Notes: generated by a model from the letters alone, not told the origin. A stretch of 64,000 bases of DNA from Mucilaginibacter jinjuensis (GCF_028596025.1 NZ_CP117167.1:992001-1056000); one strand, 5' to 3'; positions 43,053-52,001 are shown, numbered from the stretch's first letter. A program made the numbers and translations.

Positions 43053-43318
43053 ATCTTAAAAGTATTCTCGTAATGACCGCCGGCATCCCGGACGGTCAGG
43101 GACAGGTGTTCTTTCCGCATAGGAAAATGTTGATCGGCCACTTGGTAGATTTGCTGTAGCAGGCTCCCCAGCCGGTGTTCCACTTCGAAGTGGGAAACAG
43201 ATATGTCGATCTGATTAGCGACCGCGTTAACAACGCCATCCGTAGCAAGTTCGCTTTTGATGAGCCGGGCAACGCCCGTCGTCAAAGGGTCCAGTTGAGA
43301 TAGATCGGGAGGCGTCAT
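43034..43318 (-). CDS. Unrecognised 94-residue protein
   Basis: A small soluble protein starting MTPPDLSQLDPLTTGVARLI, with predicted helices (LASDGVVNAVANQI-like region and VEHRLGSLLQQIYQVADQHF). No motif recognised. It is coupled by overlap to the 288-residue gene downstream; the two share an upstream region with the divergent TetR gene, where an operator lies (43441-43461). Confidence 0.5.
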   Translation of the reverse strand: MTPPDLSQLDPLTTGVARLIKSELATDGVVNAVANQIDISVSHFEVEHRLGSLLQQIYQVADQHFPMRKEHLSLTVRDAGGHYENTFKIWKSAT

Positions 43319-43440
43319 TTTCTACGTCTTTAAGGTGAAAAATCAAACCGCTTGGAAACTCAAAGATAGGTATTTGCATCATCTTGGCAAATCATGGTCA
43401 TGGTAACCGGTAATTTTTTAATTCGAATGTCAAATAAATA

Positions 43441-43461
43441 GACCAAATTTAAAATTTAGTC
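43441..43461 (+). promoter_or_regulatory. TetR operator, site 1
   Basis: Near-perfect palindrome with half-sites GACCAAATTT and AAATTTAGTC around a central A (one mismatch between arms). It ends 9 bp before the -7 element TATCTTTA (43471-43478) of the tetR-like gene, so a bound repressor would cover the -33 region. Confidence 0.7.
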
Positions 43462-43495
43462 GAAACTTATTATCTTTACACCGATCATTTTTAAC

Positions 43496-44089
43496 ATGGG
43501 CTCAGACAGAAAGACACTTATCTTATCAGCCGCAAGGCAGCTCTTCCAGGAAAAGGGCCTGGGAATGTCCACTATGGAAGATGTGGCCAAAGCCGCCGGC
43601 ATGGGCAAGAGTTCTCTGTATTATTATTTCAAGAGCCAAGAAGAGATCTTTGATGCGGTGCTGGAGGCAGAAGTCGGAGAGATTCTACAGGAATCGATCA
43701 GGCAGATGAGCCGAAAAAATGGCTTGTCCGCCAAATTGTCCGCTTTTGCTAATGTCAAATTTGAAATGGCCCGAAAACGGAAATTTTTATACCGGGCGAC
43801 GGAAGCCGGCATAGACGCCGAAACGCTTTCCCGTTACCAATCCTTAAAAAAAATGATACATAAACGGTACCTGCAAAAGGAAACTATTTTATTGCAGCAG
43901 CTTTTTGTTACGGCTTGTGCGGAACAGGAGATCAGGGAGCTAAGCCGAGAGGCGCTTGATAACGCCGTTTTTGTTTTTCTTGCCGCACTGAGAGGCATTA
44001 ACAGGGAAATTACGCTGCACTGGACAGCCGACGAAGCCCCCGGCAGGCTGGCTGCTTTATGTGAAATTTTTTATAAAGGACTTTTGTAA
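43496..44089 (+). CDS. TetR/AcrR-family transcriptional regulator
   Basis: A 197-residue repressor. The N-terminal HTH is typical: ILSAARQLFQEKGLGMSTME, DVAKAAGMGKSSLYYYFKSQ, EEIFDAV. The C-terminal ligand-binding part is helical (FANVKFEMARKRKFLYRATE). It precedes an MFS transporter by 46 bp, a standard efflux arrangement, and both promoters carry the same palindrome (43441 and 44108), implying autorepression and control of the transporter. Confidence 0.9.
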   Translation: MGSDRKTLILSAARQLFQEKGLGMSTMEDVAKAAGMGKSSLYYYFKSQEEIFDAVLEAEVGEILQESIRQMSRKNGLSAKLSAFANVKFEMARKRKFLYRATEAGIDAETLSRYQSLKKMIHKRYLQKETILLQQLFVTACAEQEIRELSREALDNAVFVFLAALRGINREITLHWTADEAPGRLAALCEIFYKGLL

Positions 44090-44107
44090 TTTTTTTGATC
44101 TTTTTTC

Positions 44108-44128
44108 GACCAAATCTAAATAATAGTC
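44108..44128 (+). promoter_or_regulatory. TetR operator, site 2
   Basis: GACCAAATCT, A, AATAATAGTC: 17 of 21 positions identical to site 1, including both outer GACCAAAT and TAGTC ends. It lies between the regulator and the MFS gene, 7 bp before the ATG. Confidence 0.65.
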
Positions 44129-44135
44129 TAAAAAT

Positions 44136-45383
44136 ATGAAATTATTCAATGCCTTTCGTGTTTTCGAATCCCGCAATTACAGCTTGTTCTTTACCGGGCA
44201 GCTTATTTCCCGTATTGGCATGTGGATGCAGCGAACCGCGGTGATCTGGGTTGTTTATACACTAACACATTCTGTGTTCCTGGTGGGTCTAACTACCTTT
44301 GCGGAACAGTTTCCGTCGTTCCTGCTATCGCCTGCCGGTGGTATTGCCGCCGACCGTTACGATCGCTTTAAGGTGCTGATGGTAACCCAGATTGTTTCGG
44401 CATTGCAGGCAGCGGCGCTTACGCTTGTTTATTATTATAGCGTTAACCCGTTTTGGGGATTGCTGCCTTTAAGTGCATTGCTGGGAGTAGCCAATGCTTT
44501 TGATGTACCCGCACGGCAGGCTATGGTTAATGATATGGTAAGCAAGCAGGAGGATCTGCCCGGAGCCATTGCCATGAATTCATCATTGAATAATTTGTCG
44601 CGGCTGGTAGGCCCGGCACTTTCAGGCGTGGTGATGGCGAAACTGGGAGCCACAAGTTGCTTTATAGCTAACGCGGTTAGCTTTGTAGCGGTGATTATTT
44701 GTTTGAACCTGATGAAGTTTCCTAAAAAACAAATCGTGGGTAACCGAAAAAATGCATGGACCGACTTTCGTGAAGGATTAGCTTATACCCGTTCCCAAAA
44801 CGAGATCAGTAAGGTACTGTGTCTTATTGGCTTGGTTTGTCTGCTGGTAGCCACCTATAATACCTTACAGCCATTTTATGCCCGTGATGTTTTTAAGGGA
44901 AATGCGGCGATGTACGGATTTATTACCGCAGCTACCGGCCTGGGGGCGTTGGTTAGCACGCTTTTTATTGCCGCACAAAAAAACAGCAGCAGGTTAAAAC
45001 AAATGCTGTTTGTTAACCTGATCGCATTAGGGTTTGGATTGATACTCATGTCTCATATGAAATATCTTTTGGTTTATCTTTTGTTATCCTTTGTTTGTGG
45101 TTTTGGTACCATGTCTGTAATACCAATTTGCAATACCATTATCCAAACCGTTTCAGAGGCGCACATGCGCGGCCGTGTGGTAGGCTTTTTTGCAATGGCA
45201 GCTTTCGGTACACTTCCAATTGGTGCCCTTGTGATTGGCTGGCTGGCCAAGGCCATTCATCCCCAAAACTGTATGCTTGGTCAGGGAATACTTTGTTTAA
45301 TTATAGCGGCTGTGTTCTTCCGGTTTCTGAGCACACCGATGCCTGTTTTAGAGAAGAACCGGGAAACAACCAGTGAGAATTAG
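44136..45383 (+). CDS. MFS transporter (MFS_3/EntS-like)
   Basis: A 415-residue 12-helix major facilitator of the EntS-like branch. The opening FRVFESRNYSLFFTGQLISRIG and MWMQRTAVIWVVY are typical of MFS_3. Motif A appears as GGIAADRYDRFKVL, and FDVPARQAMVNDMV is conserved in the group. Likely drug or siderophore efflux by proton antiport, repressed by the adjacent TetR protein. Confidence 0.88.
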   Translation: MKLFNAFRVFESRNYSLFFTGQLISRIGMWMQRTAVIWVVYTLTHSVFLVGLTTFAEQFPSFLLSPAGGIAADRYDRFKVLMVTQIVSALQAAALTLVYYYSVNPFWGLLPLSALLGVANAFDVPARQAMVNDMVSKQEDLPGAIAMNSSLNNLSRLVGPALSGVVMAKLGATSCFIANAVSFVAVIICLNLMKFPKKQIVGNRKNAWTDFREGLAYTRSQNEISKVLCLIGLVCLLVATYNTLQPFYARDVFKGNAAMYGFITAATGLGALVSTLFIAAQKNSSRLKQMLFVNLIALGFGLILMSHMKYLLVYLLLSFVCGFGTMSVIPICNTIIQTVSEAHMRGRVVGFFAMAAFGTLPIGALVIGWLAKAIHPQNCMLGQGILCLIIAAVFFRFLSTPMPVLEKNRETTSEN

Positions 45384-45421
45384 TAAAAGAATATTTTAAA
45401 CATTAAAAACAAAACACAATT

Positions 45422-45730
45422 ATGGAGTGGTATCAGTACATCGCCTGTTTTTTTGCAGGCGCTTTTTCCGCGAACGTTGTACCGCATTTTGTTGCGGGCA
45501 TCCAGGGTAATAAATTTCCAACCCCTTTTGCCAAACCGCCGGGTAAAGGCCTTTCGTCCGCTACGGTAAATATGACTTGGGCTCTGTTCAATATGCTTGT
45601 TGCAACGCTATTTTTCAAATCCGGACACATGGACACTGGTCATCCGGTTACATTGGTCGTGTTTTTTGCGGGCGTCTCGGTTTTAAGTCTTGGGTTGAGT
45701 AAGCGTTTCACCGGGAAACACCACGATTAG
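45422..45730 (+). CDS. Small membrane protein of unknown function
   Basis: A 102-residue protein with three hydrophobic segments (YIACFFAGAFSANVVPHFVA, MTWALFNMLVATLFF, VTLVVFFAGVSVLSLGL). The polar loop GNKFPTPFAKPPGKGLSS is well formed and looks conserved. It follows the MFS gene by 38 bp and is probably cotranscribed. No family name recognised. Confidence 0.6.
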   Translation: MEWYQYIACFFAGAFSANVVPHFVAGIQGNKFPTPFAKPPGKGLSSATVNMTWALFNMLVATLFFKSGHMDTGHPVTLVVFFAGVSVLSLGLSKRFTGKHHD

Positions 45731-45832
45731 CCGGGAACAATTATGCGCACGGGTTTATTTCTTCGCAATCCTTCAGCAGATTTTTTAACGCCAAGGTGCA
45801 ACAAACACTGTCCGCATTCCGGCGGTCATCTG

Positions 45833-45922
45833 CTATTTTTTGAGTCCGGGGAGCTTGATTGACCGGTCGGCCGGTCTGAGCTGCCTGTTCTCAAAAACAT
45901 AGGTGGTATTCCTGTCGGCCAT
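45833..45922 (-). CDS. Tiny ORF (29 residues)
   Basis: MADRNTTYVFENRQLRPADR followed by a basic tail ending KLPGLKK. Its ATG follows directly after the TAG of the preceding small ORF (45923-45925), which would allow coupled translation. Polar, no motif. May be a real micropeptide or the tail of a decayed gene. The 45731-45832 stretch is empty. Confidence 0.3.
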   Translation of the reverse strand: MADRNTTYVFENRQLRPADRSIKLPGLKK

Positions 45923-46075
45923 CTAATCGATCAGCTTGACAATACTCAGGTAATTTAGCCCGATGCCTAAAGGAATACCGATGAACCAGTCGGTCATACC
46001 GGTGCGCGGGTCAGCGGTAAGAATATCATAATACCCAATAGCGATCGGTACAAATAACAGGATGGCAGTCATCAT
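45923..46075 (-). CDS. Small two-helix membrane ORF (50 residues)
   Basis: MMTAILLFVPIAIGYYDILT, then ADPRTGMTDWF and IGIPLGIGLNYLSIVKLID. Two hydrophobic segments with a polar turn. The frame continues upstream in a coding-like way (KTWYNPG before the two Met), so it might once have been fused to the ORF at 46083-46268, with a frameshift near 46085. Confidence 0.4.
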   Translation of the reverse strand: MMTAILLFVPIAIGYYDILTADPRTGMTDWFIGIPLGIGLNYLSIVKLID

Positions 46076-46082
46076 GCCAGGG

Positions 46083-46268
46083 TTATACCATGTTTTGTCT
46101 GATATTAAACAAAATGGTATGTGTAATGAAATTTCCCGCGGAGATCAGTACCCTACTAATAACCAGCCATCTAAATTGAGCGCCGAAAAGCGCTGCCAGC
46201 AGGTACGCAATCCAACCTATGACCACGTTGACGATTAGTAACCGCCAAATTAAGGAGCGCATCTTCAT
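46083..46268 (-). CDS. Small membrane protein (about 60 residues)
   Basis: Starts MKMRSLIW; its ATG overlaps the stop of the decayed DUF5655-like gene (ATGA at 46265-46268). Two hydrophobic helices, LLIVNVVIGWIAYLLAALF and VLISAGNFITHTILF. Not recognised. The coupling suggests it was a natural downstream partner of the decayed gene. Confidence 0.45.
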   Translation of the reverse strand: MKMRSLIWRLLIVNVVIGWIAYLLAALFGAQFRWLVISRVLISAGNFITHTILFNIRQNMV

Positions 46269-46690
46269 GCGCCTTTTCTGTTTAAATCAGTGGCCGTCTT
46301 CAGGCCTCTGCGATTCCGCTGGTAAACAAACAAACCGGGCCGGATATCATCCATCGAAGAAACCCGAATGTGATTTTCGGACTCGTTACCCGCAGCCACA
46401 ATCTTAATCGCCGGTTTTTCCGGGTACACAACCTAGGAGCAGAACTTCAGGTCGAGTTCTTTCTTCATGGGCCGAAAGATCAGGAATCCTACGCGCCTGG
46501 TAAATACAATTCGGTGTTACACCGATAAGCGCCTTTGGCCAATCTGCCACTTCGGAAAGTATTTTATCAAAAGCTAACATCCGCTCCGGCGAACGCCTCC
46601 GGACAAACTGTTCAGGCTCACCCGCTGGCAATAATGCCAGTAATCTTTCCAGTGCAATTCGCGGTCACATTTGGGGCAGGTCCAGCTCAT
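46265..46690 (-). pseudogene. Decayed DUF5655-like gene
   Basis: Starts MSWTCPKCDRELHWKDYWHY, the zinc-ribbon-like opening of this family, then loses frame. The middle (ERMLAFDKILSEVADW, ALIGVTPNCI) is in a second frame, and the end (RPGLFVYQRNRRGLKTATDL) returns in a third, with internal stops. At least two frameshifts. Normal homologues run about 120-130 residues as one frame. The 46691-46886 gap is AT-rich and empty. Confidence 0.65.
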
Positions 46691-46886
46691 TAATTATTTT
46701 ATTTCAAGTCAACTTATACCAGCCTTTAATTGCCGTCATAATTTTACATACCTAACTCAACGATCATTAAAGCTAAACATTGTAATTTTATGTGTTCATA
46801 ACAGTTTAAATGATGATAGGTTAATTAAACAGCTTTCGCCGTCCAATCATTCTTACTTACATTTGGCCAAATAAAACTTTAATCTC

Positions 46887-47210
46887 TTAGGAGGATATTT
46901 TTTTGGTGGAACAAGGCCTACCTCTCGCATGAATTTTATAGATAATAGCATTTAAAAGAAATTGTAGCAAGTGCACCTGGGTGCCTTTATCTTCCAACAG
47001 TACAATGGCCTCTTTCAGCAAACTTTCCAATGCCAGGCACCCATTAACGGCGCCTTTTTTATCCTGGGGTTTAATATATTTTCCAGTTGACTAATTGGGC
47101 TCTTGGTTTAGCCCAATAGCTGTTTTAATTTGTCCACGAACAATTCTTTTAAGGGCTTTCTTGTTCCGGTATTCGCTTACATGTGCTGCGATGGCCTTTT
47201 GCAGTTTTTG
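46887..47210 (-). pseudogene. Coding-like frame interrupted by an amber codon
   Basis: The frame of the DUF421 gene continues after its TAG (47211-47213) for 39 codons (QKLQKAIAAHVSEYRNKKAL...), meets a second TAG (47091-47093), then continues 67 codons (including GCLALESLLKEAIVLLEDKG and TQVHLLQFLLNAIIYKIHAR) to TAA at 46887. No ATG, GTG or TTG suits an independent start for the first part. Composition is protein-like throughout. Most likely a remnant; family not recognised. Confidence 0.35.
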
Positions 47211-47696
47211 CTATTTTCTCACTGCGCTAATCTCACCGCTGCGTTCTAAGTAGGCTGCCTCTATTTGATCCAGTTTATCTGTTACCGCGGTACGCCGGAT
47301 CCCCTGCAACACATCGGCCTGGCTGACCAATGCGCGGTCCATATTTTTCTTCACAAATTTTCCATTTTCAAACAAGGTAATTTTATCACCTTCAATGAAA
47401 TTGGCCAATTTTGGGCGCCGGGCCATTAACCAGCCAAACAATCTGTGCAAAGCAGTAATGATGGTACAAGTAATAATGGTTGCCAAAAAAGGTGAGGCAC
47501 CTACGATCCCCCGGCTGAGGGTGGCACCCAGCAAGATTACAATGATATTATCCAGTGCTGTGTGGATACCAAAGCTTCGCCGGCCGGATAGACGGATTAA
47601 TATAAAAGCGAGAAAAAATACCACAATGCCACGGGCGCTCATTTGCAAAGCGTTCAGCTCTTTGCCTTCGCCAAAAATTTTAAGTAATAGTTCCAT
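47211..47696 (-). CDS. DUF421 (YetF-like) membrane protein
   Basis: A 161-residue protein (start MELLLK; a Met two codons earlier is possible). Membrane part: SARGIVVFFLAFILIRLSGR, RSFGIHTALDNIIVILLGA and SPFLATIITCTIITALHRLF. The soluble DUF421 domain includes FIEGDKITLFENGKFVKKNM and IEAAYLERSGEIS. Function unknown. It overlaps the pyrophosphatase gene by about 17 bp, so both are made from one message. Confidence 0.85.
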   Translation of the reverse strand: MELLLKIFGEGKELNALQMSARGIVVFFLAFILIRLSGRRSFGIHTALDNIIVILLGATLSRGIVGASPFLATIITCTIITALHRLFGWLMARRPKLANFIEGDKITLFENGKFVKKNMDRALVSQADVLQGIRRTAVTDKLDQIEAAYLERSGEISAVRK

Positions 47697-48171
47697 CTTC
47701 AATCAGTTTTAGGGCCTGCTCAGCATTCAGCCTGGCGGTGATCTGAAATTGCTTACCGGCCTGTTCATTATAGTTTTTAAAAAAGTATTCTAATTGATTT
47801 AATATAGCCTCCGGCAATTCGTCCAGCCTATTCACTTCTGAAAACAGCTGCGAAACATCGGGCACGCCTACGAAACGGTCGTTCCGCATTTTTTTGCCGT
47901 TTCGTTCAGTTTGCTCCGCCTGGAAAGCACCGATTATCCGGCAATCGATCAGGCAACCCGGAAAGGTGCCACGTTCATCAATAACGATAATATCCAGCGG
48001 GTCACCGTCTTTGCCTCTGGTATTGGGGATCATGCCGAAATCAAAGGGGAAAGCCAGCCCAGCCGGCAATATTTTGTTCAGGCGAAAACGGCCTTCCTTA
48101 TCATCATAATCAAACTTTTGGTTAACGCCCTTAGGGCTTTCAATCATAACTGTAATAGTTTCAGCTTGCAT
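47680..48171 (-). CDS. ppa: Inorganic pyrophosphatase, family I
   Basis: A 163-residue soluble PPase that hydrolyses pyrophosphate. The signature DGDPLDI is present, with FPFDFGMIPNT upstream and the ERNGKKMRNDRFVGVP segment replacing the usual DE-x-DxKI loop. Slightly shorter than the 175-180 residues usual for bacterial enzymes. A housekeeping ppa probably exists elsewhere, so this may be an accessory copy, which is inference. Confidence 0.85.
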   Translation of the reverse strand: MQAETITVMIESPKGVNQKFDYDDKEGRFRLNKILPAGLAFPFDFGMIPNTRGKDGDPLDIIVIDERGTFPGCLIDCRIIGAFQAEQTERNGKKMRNDRFVGVPDVSQLFSEVNRLDELPEAILNQLEYFFKNYNEQAGKQFQITARLNAEQALKLIEDGTIT

Positions 48172-48306
48172 GGTCCGCGCTTAATTTAAATGTTTTAACT
48201 CCTGGTCATAACCTTGCTATAGTTTTGACGGGGGCCTAAATTCCCGAGGCCTATAATTAACTTGCTCATGCCTGAGCAATCTTATAATCCCGATGGCAGT
48301 TTTACG

Positions 48307-49839
48307 CTACCGTTTTTGATCTGTTTTTTCAATTTCACCGATCTTCAATAAATTTTTTGTCGCCGGTCCGGTCAATACATTGCCGTCGATATCAAAACGT
48401 GCCCCATGGCAAGGGCAGTCCCAGCTTTTCTCCTCGCCATTCCAATTCACAATACAAGCCGCATGGGTGCAAACCGGACTTAAAGCATGAATTTCCCCAT
48501 CCTCGCCACGATAGGCGGCGATCTTTTGCCCGTCCACTTCTACCACCTTGCCAGTGCCGGGCGTCAGGGGTTTGAGTGAATCGCTTTCATGGATACCGAA
48601 ACGGTCGGCTACAAAATGATAAGCCACGTCAGCATTCTCTTTCATGAATTCGGTAAAGCTATCTACCGGTTTGGCGCGTGAAGGACTGAACAGTTTTTCA
48701 TATTTATTTTCCTTTTCCAGGATCAGGTCACTTAATATTTTCCCCGCCACACTACCCAGCATCATTCCGTTACCATTATAGCCGGTGGCGCAATAGATGC
48801 CATTAGCCGACATGGGCATTTTCCCGATATAAGGCAAGCCGTCAACCGGTACATAGTATTGTGAAGACCATTTATATTTGACGGATGATACACTATAGTA
48901 TTCCCGAACGTATTTCTCCAATTCGCCAAATGCCTTTTCAGGATCCTCGTGGCCAGTCTTATGATCCAGCCCGCCGACCAGCAACAGTTCCTCATCATCA
49001 ATCATATGTGTGCGCACATAATGATAAGGCTCCTGCGAATCATAGATCAGCGCTTCCGGATATTTACCGCTTTTGAGCTTTACGGCCAGCACATAACTGC
49101 GGTAAGGCGCGCATTCAAAATTGAACAGGTTAATATTGGATGGCATGTGGGTGGCATAAATGATATGCTTTGCCCGGATACCGCCTGCGATATGTAGGCC
49201 ATCCTTACTTTCAATGTTTTCAACACGAGTATTTTCCTTAATGATGCCGCCGGCAGCCACAAAGGCATCTTGCAGTTGATTAAGATATTTTAAGGGATGG
49301 AACTGTGCCTGATCGGGCCAAAGCAAAGCTTTTTTAAAAGGCACCGGTGTCGGTACTTTATCAGTATAAGCGACAGCTACGCCGACTTTGACTGCCCCCT
49401 CATAGATCTCATCCAGTAATTTGACTTCCTCATCATTTTCGGCGTAAAGATAGGCTGGCCTTACTTCAAAATCACAATCCTTTTGCGAGGTCTTGATCAG
49501 GTCGTAACCCTCACGTATTGCTTCCGCAAATAATTTTGCACCATCTTCACCGAAGGCGCTTTCTGCTTCCCCAAAAGTCGTATCTGCGAAGGTATTAATG
49601 TGCGCACTCGTGCCCCCCGTTGTGCCAAAACCCACATAATATGCTTCCGCAATCAATACTTTTTTGCCCGATTGCTGCAATAGTAAGGCAGCCGTTAAGC
49701 CGGTAATACCTGCACCAATTACTAACACATCGTAAACATTGCCAGATTGCCTGTCTGAAACAGTTTCTTTAATACCAGTTTGCCAGGGACTTTCCAAGGC
49801 CCCATCACGGAAGATTTGGAGTTTCATTTTTTTCGCCAT
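48307..49839 (-). CDS. FAD-dependent oxidoreductase with C-terminal Rieske domain
   Basis: A 510-residue fusion. The N-terminal DAO-type FAD domain has VLVIGAGITGLTAALLL with GAGITG at 42-47, and CATGYNGNGMML near the C-terminal side of the flavin fold. Residues about 430-505 are a Rieske [2Fe-2S] domain: CTHAACIVNWN and CPCHGARFDIDG give the two Cys-x-His boxes. It would couple amine or hydroxy-acid oxidation to an electron chain; the substrate is unknown. It is divergent from the ADH-led operon at 49945. Confidence 0.9.
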   Translation of the reverse strand: MAKKMKLQIFRDGALESPWQTGIKETVSDRQSGNVYDVLVIGAGITGLTAALLLQQSGKKVLIAEAYYVGFGTTGGTSAHINTFADTTFGEAESAFGEDGAKLFAEAIREGYDLIKTSQKDCDFEVRPAYLYAENDEEVKLLDEIYEGAVKVGVAVAYTDKVPTPVPFKKALLWPDQAQFHPLKYLNQLQDAFVAAGGIIKENTRVENIESKDGLHIAGGIRAKHIIYATHMPSNINLFNFECAPYRSYVLAVKLKSGKYPEALIYDSQEPYHYVRTHMIDDEELLLVGGLDHKTGHEDPEKAFGELEKYVREYYSVSSVKYKWSSQYYVPVDGLPYIGKMPMSANGIYCATGYNGNGMMLGSVAGKILSDLILEKENKYEKLFSPSRAKPVDSFTEFMKENADVAYHFVADRFGIHESDSLKPLTPGTGKVVEVDGQKIAAYRGEDGEIHALSPVCTHAACIVNWNGEEKSWDCPCHGARFDIDGNVLTGPATKNLLKIGEIEKTDQKR

Positions 49840-49944
49840 ATACTAATTACAAAAAGCCGGCGGACTGTGTTTGAAATTATCAATATTATTAAACAATAAT
49901 ATTTACTTGGAGTTAATTATAGACATCAAAATTAATTCAAACCT

Positions 49945-51108
49945 ATGAAAGCAGCAGTATTTCACAAAGCCGGCCAGATTACCTGCGATACCGTGGAAGA
50001 TCCGCGTATTGAACTGGCGACTGATGTCATTTTAAAAGTCACCGCTACTGCGATCTGCGGATCAGACCTGCATATCCTGAGTGGCGCAGTGCCACAAAAA
50101 GAACCGATGATCATGGGCCATGAGTTTATGGGTATCGTGGAAGAAGTGGGCAAGGAAGTCAAAAGCCTGAAACGCGGCGACCGTGTAGTAGTACCTTTTC
50201 CAATCGCTTGCGGACACTGCTTTTTTTGTACCCATGGCGCATCGCCAGCCTGCGAGAATTCCAACTACAAAAACTATGGCCCCGAAGGCGATTTGATGAC
50301 CGGAAAGGGCGCTGCCTTGTTTGGTTATACGGATCTCTATGGTGGCTATTCCGGCGGGCAGGCACAATATGTACGTGTCCCTTATGCGGATATCAGCCCG
50401 CGCATCGTGCCGGACAACCTGAGCGACGAACAGGTATTATTTCTGACTGACATTTTTCCTACAGGATGGTCGGCTATTGATTGGGCGCAGCTGAAAGGGG
50501 GCGAAATCGTAGCGATTTTCGGTTCTGGCCCGGTGGGATTAATGGCGCAAAAAGCAGCCTGGCTGAATGGTGCGGGACGTGTAATTGCTATTGATCCCTT
50601 AAACTACCGGCTTGAAAAAGCAAAGGCGGTAAACAATGTAGACACCCTGAATCCGCATGAAGTGGATGTGGTAGAAGCAATCCGTGCGATGACCAATGGT
50701 CGCGGGGCAGATGTTTGCGTGGATGCCGTTGGCTTCGAGCCCGAACGCAGCTTTTTTGATAAGGTTAAGGCAACCGTGAATTTCGAAAAAGGAAGCATCA
50801 AAGTGCTGGAAATGGCTTTCAAGGCCGTGCGCCGCATGGGCACCGTTTCCATAATGGGTGTTTACGGTTCCCCTTATGACAATTTCCCGCTGCACCGACT
50901 GTTTGATAAAGGTATAACCCTGAAAATGGGCCAGGCACCGGTATTAAATTATGTCGATCACCTGATAGAGCTGGTGAAAAATGACAAGGTGAAGCTGGAT
51001 GACATCATCACTCATCGCCTGCCGCTCAGCCAGGTCGAGCATGCCTATAAGATATTCGACGAAAAAGAAGAGGATTGTGTCAAGATCGTTTTGGACCCTC
51101 ACGCGTAA
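49945..51108 (+). CDS. Zinc-dependent alcohol dehydrogenase (formaldehyde dehydrogenase-like)
   Basis: A 387-residue medium-chain dehydrogenase. Catalytic zinc ligands Cys38, His59 and Glu60; structural zinc Cys89, Cys92, Cys95 and Cys103. The NAD motif GSGPVGLMA lies in the Rossmann domain. The insertion GYSGGQAQYVRVPYADI and the length match glutathione-independent formaldehyde dehydrogenase-like enzymes. First gene of a nine-gene operon with tight spacing through 56568. Confidence 0.9.
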   Translation: MKAAVFHKAGQITCDTVEDPRIELATDVILKVTATAICGSDLHILSGAVPQKEPMIMGHEFMGIVEEVGKEVKSLKRGDRVVVPFPIACGHCFFCTHGASPACENSNYKNYGPEGDLMTGKGAALFGYTDLYGGYSGGQAQYVRVPYADISPRIVPDNLSDEQVLFLTDIFPTGWSAIDWAQLKGGEIVAIFGSGPVGLMAQKAAWLNGAGRVIAIDPLNYRLEKAKAVNNVDTLNPHEVDVVEAIRAMTNGRGADVCVDAVGFEPERSFFDKVKATVNFEKGSIKVLEMAFKAVRRMGTVSIMGVYGSPYDNFPLHRLFDKGITLKMGQAPVLNYVDHLIELVKNDKVKLDDIITHRLPLSQVEHAYKIFDEKEEDCVKIVLDPHA

Positions 51109-51116
51109 TCATCGCC

Positions 51117-52001
51117 ATGAAACATACCCTCACCAAACGGAAAAGCTGGAAAGCGATGCTGGCGGGTGCTGATCAGCCAGTACAATTACCTGTGGCACAT
51201 GATGCGCTAACGGCAAGGCTTATTGAACTGGCCGGTTTCGATGCTTACCAGATCGGCGGATATGCTTTGTCTGGCGCTACACACGCCATCCCCGACGTTG
51301 ATCTCGAAAAGTTCGGTGAGAAGAAGTTTTCTGCTGAATGGATCATGAATGCATCGCCACTTCCGGTATTGGTTGATATTGACGATGGGTATGGCGATGT
51401 GAAAAATGTTACCCGCACGGTCCAGGAGTACATCAGTCTGGGAGCTTCCGCCATTTTTATGGAAGACCAAAAACCGCCGAAAAAATGCGGGCACATGGAC
51501 GACAAGAAAGTCATTAGAACCCGAGAAATGATCCAAAAGATCAAGGCCGCCGTAGCTGCCCGCGAACGCTATGATTTTTTCATTCTGGCCCGGACAGACG
51601 CTATTGATCCCGAGGGTTTGGAAAATGCCATTGACCGCGCAAAAGCATATCTCGATGCGGGTGCAGACGGGGCCTATCTCGAAGGCCCGCAAACCCTGGA
51701 CCAACTGGAGCAGATCGGTAAAGCTTTAAACGGCGTTCCTCTGGCAACCAGCATACTGGAAGATGGCGGCAAAACGCCCTGGGTTTCTCCAAAAGACTTA
51801 AAGGATATAGGATTCAGTATGGTATTATATCCAACTACTTTGATCTTTCAGATCGTGTATACGCTCCAGCGTGCATTGGAAAACTTAAAACACGGCAAAC
51901 CCACAAAAAGCGCATCCATTAATATGGACGAATTTATGAACATCGTAGATCTGCCTTACTGGAAGCAGATTGAAGAAAAATTTGAAGGGAAATCAATATG
52001 A
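51117..52001 (+). CDS. Isocitrate lyase/PEP mutase superfamily enzyme
   Basis: A 294-residue TIM-barrel protein from ATG 51117. Metal-binding DIDDGYGD and the catalytic-loop motif EDQKPPKKCGH are present; KKCGH is the isocitrate-lyase-type loop with the active-site Cys, also seen in methylisocitrate lyases. The length fits 2-methylisocitrate lyase or oxaloacetate/phosphonopyruvate hydrolase-like members. It overlaps the next gene by ATGA. Confidence 0.88.
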   Translation: MKHTLTKRKSWKAMLAGADQPVQLPVAHDALTARLIELAGFDAYQIGGYALSGATHAIPDVDLEKFGEKKFSAEWIMNASPLPVLVDIDDGYGDVKNVTRTVQEYISLGASAIFMEDQKPPKKCGHMDDKKVIRTREMIQKIKAAVAARERYDFFILARTDAIDPEGLENAIDRAKAYLDAGADGAYLEGPQTLDQLEQIGKALNGVPLATSILEDGGKTPWVSPKDLKDIGFSMVLYPTTLIFQIVYTLQRALENLKHGKPTKSASINMDEFMNIVDLPYWKQIEEKFEGKSI

